Assembly (NCBI GenBank): GCA_964385645.1
Contig: CAYLPT010000135.1
Location: 1 to 10,030 of the forward strand
DNA: 10,030 bases
Direction of reading: 5' to 3'
Source of the DNA: CAYLPT01 sp964385645
GTDB lineage: Bacteria > Armatimonadota > Hebobacteria > Hebobacterales > Hebobacteraceae
How positions within the stretch are numbered: position 1 is the first letter of the stretch; each line of letters starts with the position of its first letter. The notes beneath the pieces were generated by a model, which worked only from the letters and a program-made list of their open reading frames with translations, searched no databases and was not told the DNA's origin. The position numbers and the translations under genes were made by a program. Below, in pieces: positions 5,756-10,030 of this stretch.

Positions 5756-7090
5756 TTGCCAGACTCCTCCCCAACCAGGAGAACCGCCGCCCTCCTCGGC
5801 CTGCTCACGGCCTGCGCCGCGCTCATCCTCTTCCTGCCCCCACCCACCCGCGGCCAGGACCCATATGAGGCCGCCGAGGTCGTCCTGCACCAGCGCTCCG
5901 GCGACACCTACCTGCGGCTCTACGCCCTCACCCGCAGCCGCGACCTCCTCGAGCGCGCCGCCGCGCACTATCTGCTGGCCCAGGAGCGCGGCGCCGACGA
6001 CCTCCAAACCAGCACATCCCTGGCCGTCGCCCTCCACGAGACTGGCCAGGAGGCCCGCGCCCGCCGCCAACTCGCCGACGCCGCCCTCCGCGCCCGCCTC
6101 CGCGACCAGGAGCACCTCAAGGCCGTTCTCCGCCTCCTCATGCCCCGGCCAGCCGCTCGCGACGAGATCGCTTCGGTCCGGCCCCTCGTCGCCGACCTGC
6201 CCGCCGGATGGCTCGCCCTCGCCTCCGCCTACGCCCGCATCGGCGAGGTAGACCTCGCCGAACGGGAGCGCGCCGCCGCCCGCGACCAGGCCCTCGCCCT
6301 GGTCCCTCGCCTCGTCGCCATGCTCTCCATCTGCGGCGCCCTCCTCCTGCTCGGCCTTGTCTACCTGGCCCTCGGCCTCCTCAGGCTCTTCGCCCGCCGC
6401 CTCCAGCCGCCCCAGGGCGCGCCCCTACCCCCCTGGGGCCTGCGCGCTGCCCTCGAGGCCCTGCTCCTCGCGGCCGCCGCCAACCTCGCCCTCCACGCCC
6501 TCCTCCTGCGCCTCCTCGGCGAGCGCGCCGACGCCGCGCCCGTCGTCATCCTCCCCACTCTCGCCTCCCTCGGCGCGGCCATCGCCTGGCTCTCCTTCGT
6601 CTCCGGCCGGCCGCTCCAGCTCGGCTGGAACCTCCGCCACCCCGGCCGCCAGCTCCTTGCCGGGGTCGCAGCCGCCGGCCTCGCCGCGCTGCCGCTGCTC
6701 CTGCTCCACCAGTACCTCCAGGACCTTGCCGGCCCCTACCGCAAGGTGCACGCCCTCACCCACCTATTCGTGCTCGAGACCGGCGTGCCCAACAGAGTCT
6801 GGCTCGCCCTCGCCGCCTGTCTCATCGTCCCCGCGGTGGAGGAGACGCTCTTCCGCCGCCTCCTCTACGGCTCCCTCCGCCGCCGCTGGTCCGTCCTGCC
6901 GGCCGCCGCGCTCAGCTCCTCCGTCTTCGCCGCCCTCCACCTCAGCCTCCCCGGCTTCCTGCCCTACCTGGCCATAGGCCTGCTCCTCTGCTGCCTCTAT
7001 GAGCGGTATGCCTCGCTCCTCGCCCCCGCCGCCGCCCACGGCGCCCTCAACGCCTTCAGCCTCGCCATCCTGCTGCCGCTGTTGACCTGA
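5756..7090 (+). CDS. CPBP-family intramembrane protease with periplasmic helical-repeat front half
   Basis: This 444-residue membrane protein is in two halves. Residues 11-27 are an N-terminal hydrophobic signal or anchor. LTAC (17-20) also fits a lipobox, but the hydrophobic run continues beyond it. Residues about 36-180 form an Ala/Leu/Arg-rich helical region with a TPR-like look (for example RDLLERAAAHYLLAQERG), probably outside the cytoplasm. From about 190 onward several transmembrane helices lead into the CPBP (CAAX protease/bacteriocin-processing, Abi) domain. That domain has all its metal-site motifs: EETLFRR (E362, E363, R367), FAALH (H395) and HGALN (H428, N432). An intramembrane metal-independent or glutamate-type protease activity is inferred from the family. 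The start TTG 5756 is the only reasonable initiator in frame, with GAGGA at 5741-5745. The gene follows yggT by 13 bases and is coupled within the operon. Substrate unknown. Confidence 0.88.
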   Translation: MPDSSPTRRTAALLGLLTACAALILFLPPPTRGQDPYEAAEVVLHQRSGDTYLRLYALTRSRDLLERAAAHYLLAQERGADDLQTSTSLAVALHETGQEARARRQLADAALRARLRDQEHLKAVLRLLMPRPAARDEIASVRPLVADLPAGWLALASAYARIGEVDLAERERAAARDQALALVPRLVAMLSICGALLLLGLVYLALGLLRLFARRLQPPQGAPLPPWGLRAALEALLLAAAANLALHALLLRLLGERADAAPVVILPTLASLGAAIAWLSFVSGRPLQLGWNLRHPGRQLLAGVAAAGLAALPLLLLHQYLQDLAGPYRKVHALTHLFVLETGVPNRVWLALAACLIVPAVEETLFRRLLYGSLRRRWSVLPAAALSSSVFAALHLSLPGFLPYLAIGLLLCCLYERYASLLAPAAAHGALNAFSLAILLPLLT

Positions 7091-7099
7091 GCGAGCCCC

Positions 7100-7396
7100 G
7101 TGAGAACCTCCCAGCAGCCCCTCTGCATCCACGTCCGCCCTCGCTCCACTCGCGCCGGGCTCTCCCTCCGCGCCGACGGCGCCCTCGTCGCGCACCTCCA
7201 TGCCCCTGCCGCCGAGGGCGCCGCCAATCGAGAGCTCATCACCCTCCTCGCCAGGGCCGCCGGCGTCTCGCCCTCCGGGGTGCGCATCGTCCGCGGAGAG
7301 CGGAGCCGACGTAAGCAGATCACCGCACAGGGCCTGCCCAGCGCCGAGCTCCAGCGCCGCCTCCGCCAGGCCGCCGCCCAGGGGGATGCACGGTGA
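7100..7396 (+). CDS. yggU: DUF167 / YggU-family protein
   Basis: This small cytoplasmic protein of 98 residues belongs to the DUF167 (YggU, UPF0235) family, whose members have a compact alpha/beta fold and no settled function. The family pattern is visible in order: HVRPRSTRAGL near the start, LVAHLHAPAAEGAANRELIT (the conserved APPVDGKAN-like segment), LLARAAGVSPSGVRIVRGE and SRRKQITAQGL. The C-terminal 20 residues are an extra basic helix. GTG 7100 lies nine bases after the CPBP gene stop, and its own stop overlaps the next gene's GTG by four bases, so it is embedded in the operon. Genes of this family frequently travel with yggT and proC, which agrees with this setting. Confidence 0.9.
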   Translation: MRTSQQPLCIHVRPRSTRAGLSLRADGALVAHLHAPAAEGAANRELITLLARAAGVSPSGVRIVRGERSRRKQITAQGLPSAELQRRLRQAAAQGDAR

Positions 7397-8115
7397 GCCC
7401 CTCCGACCGCCCCTTTCTCTCGGTCGTGATCCCGGCCTACAACGAGGAGCGCCGCCTAGGCCCCACCCTGGCACGCATTCAGGAGTACCTCGGCGAGCAG
7501 AGCTACGACGCCGAGATCATCGTCGTGGACAACGCCAGCGCCGACCAGACCTCCCAGGTGGCGGCCCGCGCCGGCGTGCAGGTCATCCGGGAGCCGCGCC
7601 GCGGCAAGGGCGCCGCGGTCCGCACCGGCATGCTCGCAGCCCGCGGCGAGTTCATCCTCTTCTCTGACGCCGACCTCTCCACACCCATCGAGGAGCTGGC
7701 CCGCCTGCTCGCCGCCATCCAACAGGGCCACCAGGTGGCCATCGGCTCCCGCGGCTTGCCCCAGTCCGTGCTACCAGTCCGCCAGCCCTGGCACCGCGAG
7801 CTCGTGGGCCGGCTCGGCAACCTCCTCGTCCGCCTCGTGGCGGTGCGGGGCATCTCCGACACCCAGTGCGGCTTCAAGCTCTTTCCCCGGGAGGTGGCGC
7901 GGCGGCTCTTCGGCGCCCAGCGCATGCGCGGCATCTCCTTCGACATGGAGATACTGTTCCTCGCCCAGCGCCTGGGGATGCGCATCGCCGAGGTGCCCGT
8001 CACCTGGCGCGACTCCCCCGACACCCGCATCAGCCGCGTCCGGGACTCCCTCGACGCCCTCAAGGACCTCGCCCGCATCCGCCTCAACTGGACCCTCCGC
8101 CGCTACCGCACCTGA
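7393..8115 (+). CDS. GT2 glycosyltransferase, dolichyl/polyprenyl-phosphate hexose synthase type
   Basis: This 240-residue family 2 glycosyltransferase resembles dolichyl-phosphate glucosyltransferase (ALG5) and DPM1-like enzymes, which move a sugar from a nucleotide donor to a polyprenyl phosphate at the membrane. Motifs are LSVVIPAYNEERRL (9-22), IIVVDNASADQT (42-53), EPRRGKGAAVRTGM (67-80) and the donor- and metal-binding FSDADLSTP, with D92 and D94. These are followed by SRGLPQSV, SDTQCGFKLFPREVARRLF and the EVPVTWRDSPDTRIS stretch typical of this subgroup. There is no C-terminal GtrA or other transmembrane domain, so it is a soluble or peripheral, minimal version. The start is GTG 7393, overlapping the DUF167 gene stop (GTGA), with GGGGG upstream. 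Donor sugar and lipid acceptor cannot be read from the sequence. Confidence 0.9.
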   Translation: MSPSDRPFLSVVIPAYNEERRLGPTLARIQEYLGEQSYDAEIIVVDNASADQTSQVAARAGVQVIREPRRGKGAAVRTGMLAARGEFILFSDADLSTPIEELARLLAAIQQGHQVAIGSRGLPQSVLPVRQPWHRELVGRLGNLLVRLVAVRGISDTQCGFKLFPREVARRLFGAQRMRGISFDMEILFLAQRLGMRIAEVPVTWRDSPDTRISRVRDSLDALKDLARIRLNWTLRRYRT

Positions 8116-8154
8116 GCCGCGCCCAGCAGGCCCCGGCGCGGGCCGGGCGAACCA

Positions 8155-8724
8155 GTGATCGTGCTCATCCCGCGGACCCCGAAGGAGGTGTGGCTCAACC
8201 GGGTGCGAGTCTGGCTGCCCCCGCTGTCCGTGCTCTGCGCGCTGGCACTCCGGAGGCCAGCCTGGCACTGGTGGGGGCTGCCCCTCGTCCTCATGGGCGA
8301 GGGCCTGCGCACCTGGGCCGCCGGCCACCTCGTCAAGGACGAGCGCCTCACGGTCGGCGGCCCCTACGCCCACCTCCGGAATCCCCTCTACCTGGGCAGC
8401 CTCCTGTCGGCCTTCGGCTTCCTCGTCATCATCGGCGACCCCCTGCTCGCCGCCGCCTTCATCGCCGCCGCCCTCGCCGTGTACCTCCCCACCGTCAGAC
8501 AGGAGGAGGACTACCTGCGCCGCCTCCACGGCGAGGCCTACGACCAGTACCGCCGCGCCGTCCCAGCCATCCTCCCCAGGCTCCGCCGTGCCCCCCTCGA
8601 CCACCCCGGCCTCCACTCCCGCCCGTTCGCCTGGCGCTGGGTCTGGGTCAACGAGGAGCACCGCACCTGGCTCGCGCTCGCCATCCTCTTCGCGCTGCTC
8701 GCCGCTCGCGCCTGTCTGCCCTAG
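8155..8724 (+). CDS. ICMT/PEMT-family membrane methyltransferase
   Basis: This 189-residue integral membrane protein is related to isoprenylcysteine carboxyl methyltransferase and phospholipid N-methyltransferase families. These enzymes use S-adenosylmethionine to methylate lipids or prenylated targets. The hallmark cofactor region is GGPYAHLRNPLYLGS (68-82). After a transmembrane helix comes the acidic signature RQEEDYLRRLHGEAYDQY (115-132), with E117 and E118, and then RRAVP. Hydrophobic helices lie around 21-32, 39-50, 83-111 and 169-186. The last 45 residues, with an extra helix, extend past the usual domain end. GTG 8155 is the likely start, GTG 8161 is an alternative, and neither has a strong ribosome binding site. 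It is the last gene of the run, 39 bases after the glycosyltransferase, and ends 9 bp from the convergent protease gene. Its lipid or peptide substrate is unknown. Confidence 0.85.
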   Translation: MIVLIPRTPKEVWLNRVRVWLPPLSVLCALALRRPAWHWWGLPLVLMGEGLRTWAAGHLVKDERLTVGGPYAHLRNPLYLGSLLSAFGFLVIIGDPLLAAAFIAAALAVYLPTVRQEEDYLRRLHGEAYDQYRRAVPAILPRLRRAPLDHPGLHSRPFAWRWVWVNEEHRTWLALAILFALLAARACLP

Positions 8725-8733
8725 CCCGTCCCC

Positions 8734-9651
8734 TCAGGCCCGCCTGCGCGCGGCCCCGACCACGCGCTCGATCACCGCCTTCGTCTCCGCATTCAGCGGG
8801 ATCGCAAATCCGATCCCGATGTTCCCCGTTCCCCCGGGGGAGAAGATCGCCTGGTTGACCCCAATCACCTCCCCGTCCAGGTTCACCAACGGCCCTCCGG
8901 AGTTGCCGAAGTTGATCGCGGCATCGGTCTGGATCAAGTCCCGCATCGTTCGCCGCCCCCCGTCCTGGCGCACCATCCGACCCTTCGCGCTGATGACCCC
9001 CACTGTCACGGTCTCGGTGAAGCCGAACGGGCTGCCGATGGCGATGGCCCAGGAGCCCACCCTCACGGCGTCAGCATCCCCCAGCCTCACCGTCGGCAGC
9101 GGCCGGGGCGCGTCTATCTTGATGATCGCCAGATCATACTCCGGGTCCGCCCGGATCAGCCGCGCCGTGTACGAGCGCTCGTCCGACAGTCGCACCCGGA
9201 TCCGGTCGGCATCCGCGATCACGTGCGCGTTCGTCAGGATGAACCCGTCCGGGCTGATGATGAAGCCTGACCCCAGGTTCGTGATCCGCTGCACCCGCTC
9301 GTAGGGCCGAAACGGAGACCCCCACGGGTCGAACCAGAACGCCTCCGGGTCGAAGGCCCAGTAGCGCCGCCTGATCTCCTGCTCGGTATTGATGTTCACC
9401 ACCGCCGGCCGCACCCGGTCCGCCACTGTCACGAAAGAGGCCTCCAGCTCCCGCGGCCCCGCCCGGGCGCCGGCCGCCACCGCCTCGCCGCCCGGCCGCA
9501 GCGCGCCCAGGCCCAGCAGCACGAAGGCCGCCCCCAGCATCGCGGCGGCCACCAGCAGCGCAGCCAGAGCCCCCAGCGAGACCCTCGCACCCCCAACCTC
9601 CCTCTCCCGAGCCTCCGCCGAGCGCGAGGCCGCACCATATCCCTGGTCCAT
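8734..9651 (-). CDS. Membrane-anchored HtrA/DegP-like serine protease lacking a PDZ domain
   Basis: This is a 305-residue S1C-family trypsin-like protease, which normally cuts misfolded or signal proteins outside the cytoplasm. One N-terminal transmembrane helix (about 25-51) anchors it, with the catalytic domain predicted outside. The domain runs from FVTVADRVRPAVVNINTE (73-90) through GSGFIISPDGFILTNAHVI (H143), EYDLAIIKID (D173) and SWAIAIGSPFGF to QTDAAINFGNSGGPLVN (S251) and GIGFAIPLN. The triad H-D-S is complete. The protein stops about 20 residues after the protease core, where related DegP/DegS/DegQ proteins continue into one or two PDZ domains. I chose ATG 9651 over the upstream in-frame ATG 9714 because an ideal AAGGAGG is eight bases away. 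The gene is transcribed towards the methyltransferase gene, with only 9 bp between their stop codons. Confidence 0.94.
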   Translation of the reverse strand: MDQGYGAASRSAEAREREVGGARVSLGALAALLVAAAMLGAAFVLLGLGALRPGGEAVAAGARAGPRELEASFVTVADRVRPAVVNINTEQEIRRRYWAFDPEAFWFDPWGSPFRPYERVQRITNLGSGFIISPDGFILTNAHVIADADRIRVRLSDERSYTARLIRADPEYDLAIIKIDAPRPLPTVRLGDADAVRVGSWAIAIGSPFGFTETVTVGVISAKGRMVRQDGGRRTMRDLIQTDAAINFGNSGGPLVNLDGEVIGVNQAIFSPGGTGNIGIGFAIPLNAETKAVIERVVGAARRRA

Positions 9652-9659
9652 GACACACA

Positions 9660-9666
9660 CCTCCTT
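9660..9666 (-). promoter_or_regulatory. Strong Shine-Dalgarno site of the HtrA-like gene
   Basis: On the minus strand AAGGAGG (extending to AAGGAGGTG) lies eight bases before ATG 9651. This is the best ribosome binding site in the window and decides the start against the ATG at 9714. Confidence 0.8.
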
Positions 9667-9716
9667 GGCGTAGCGCAGGCCCCCGTCCTGCGGCCTGCCG
9701 GATTCACACCCCATGG

Positions 9717-9745
9717 ATGATACCCATCACCCCCAGCCCCCGCAA
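9717..9745 (-). promoter_or_regulatory. Candidate promoter of the HtrA-like gene
   Basis: On the minus strand TTGCGG (9745-9740) and TATCAT (9722-9717) are separated by 17 bases. This would start transcription near 9709 and leave a leader of about 58 bases. The -10 keeps four or more consensus positions and the -35 keeps only its TTG, so this is a moderate candidate. It falls in the 169-base gap between the acyltransferase stop and the protease start, where no other structure or terminator was evident. Confidence 0.35.
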
Positions 9746-9820
9746 CCAAGCGACGCTGTACGACGGGCCCTCCCACGCTCGCCTCCCCCCTGCAGAGCCG
9801 TACCAGAGGCGCCCTGCCTG

Positions 9821-10030
9821 CTACCCCCTCCGCGCCGGCGGCAGCAGCGCGCGCACCGCCGCCTCCATGCGCCGGCGCGCTTCCTCCTGCGCCTCCCGGG
9901 TCACCCGCGGGCCCCTCAGGTCCGACAGATCCAGCGGCGGCCCGAAGCGCACCCGCAGCTTCGCCGGCCGCGGGATCGGGCTCCCCCGAGGCAGCACCCG
10001 GTCCGCCCCCACCAGCGCCATCGGCACCAC
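9821..10030 (-). CDS. plsC: 1-acylglycerol-3-phosphate acyltransferase (PlsC family), C-terminal end
   Basis: These are the last 69 codons of a protein that runs off the right edge of the window, ending at TAG 9823-9821. The visible sequence VVPMALVGADRVLPRGSPIP, followed by a short basic strand VRFGPPLDLSDLRG and a helix rich in Glu and Arg, matches the C-terminal part of the PlsC acyltransferase domain. In full members, PVALxG (a late strand of the fold) is followed by a VxFGxPL motif near the end. PlsC adds the second acyl chain during phosphatidic acid synthesis at the inner membrane. The NHxxxxD catalytic box and the substrate-binding motifs are beyond the window, so activity cannot be judged. 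It could equally be a related lysophospholipid acyltransferase. It precedes the HtrA-like gene on the same strand with a 169-base gap that contains a candidate promoter, so the two need not be one transcript. Confidence 0.83.
   Translation of the reverse strand: MVPMALVGADRVLPRGSPIPRPAKLRVRFGPPLDLSDLRGPRVTREAQEEARRRMEAAVRALLPPARRG

Noticed and set aside
8129..8144. Terminator between the glycosyltransferase and methyltransferase genes
   Set aside because: Only about five GC pairs with a C/G loop and no T tract. Expected by chance at this composition.
7771..8661. 296-codon minus-strand open frame over the glycosyltransferase and methyltransferase genes
   Set aside because: Gly/Glu-rich shadow of two motif-supported plus-strand genes.
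8725..8733. Bidirectional terminator between the converging methyltransferase and HtrA-like genes
   Set aside because: The gap is only nine bases and no inverted repeat with T or A tracts was found around it.
8588..9304. 238-codon plus-strand open frame over the HtrA-like gene
   Set aside because: Antisense to a gene with a complete catalytic triad. Its own translation is low complexity and has no start signal.

Overview
The window is very GC-rich bacterial chromosomal DNA, with third codon positions almost all G or C and a strong preference for C-ending codons. It holds housekeeping genes plus a few lineage-specific ones. SepF argues against a proteobacterium. SepF together with a ceramidase-like hydrolase and a DegT-type aminotransferase remnant is the sort of gene mix seen in Armatimonadota, Planctomycetes-related or other poorly cultured lineages. 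The assignment to a phylum is inference. I see no phage, insertion sequence, CRISPR array, tRNA or rRNA. The plus strand carries everything from 1 to about 8724, and the minus strand carries the last 1.3 kb.

Left part (1-3235). The window opens in the last codons of tuf (EF-Tu), closed by a near-textbook intrinsic terminator. A 50-residue small ORF with its own ribosome binding site follows, then a 178-residue protein of unknown function with a C-terminal membrane anchor, a receiver-only response regulator, and a compact neutral/alkaline ceramidase-type hydrolase. The hydrolase's stop codon overlaps (GTGA) the start of a 96-codon ORF. That ORF looks like the two ends of a DegT/DnrJ/EryC1/StrS aminotransferase joined in frame with the whole PLP-binding middle missing, so it is probably a deletion remnant.

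Central operon (3252-8724). A good sigma-70-type promoter with an extended -10 stands just upstream of a row of eight tightly packed same-strand genes. They are yggS-family PLP homeostasis protein, sepF (cell division), proC (pyrroline-5-carboxylate reductase), yggT family, a CPBP-family membrane protease with a periplasmic helical-repeat-like front half, a DUF167/YggU protein, a GT2 polyprenyl-phosphate sugar transferase, and an ICMT/PEMT-type membrane methyltransferase. The first part is a rearranged version of the classical ylmE-ylmF-ylmG / yggS-proC-yggT-yggU neighbourhood, which links PLP supply, septum assembly and proline synthesis. The last genes suggest envelope work. A stable hairpin with an upstream copy of its left arm lies in the sepF-proC gap and could modulate proC translation.

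Right part (8734-10030, minus strand). A membrane-anchored HtrA/DegP-like serine protease with an intact catalytic triad but no PDZ domain converges on the methyltransferase gene with only 9 bp between them. It has a very strong Shine-Dalgarno sequence and a plausible promoter. Upstream of it is the C-terminal end of a PlsC-type acyltransferase that runs off the window edge.

No clearly new defence or mobile system is visible. The items most worth a second look are the collapsed aminotransferase, the extended yggS-sepF operon, the PDZ-less HtrA and the small ORF after tuf.
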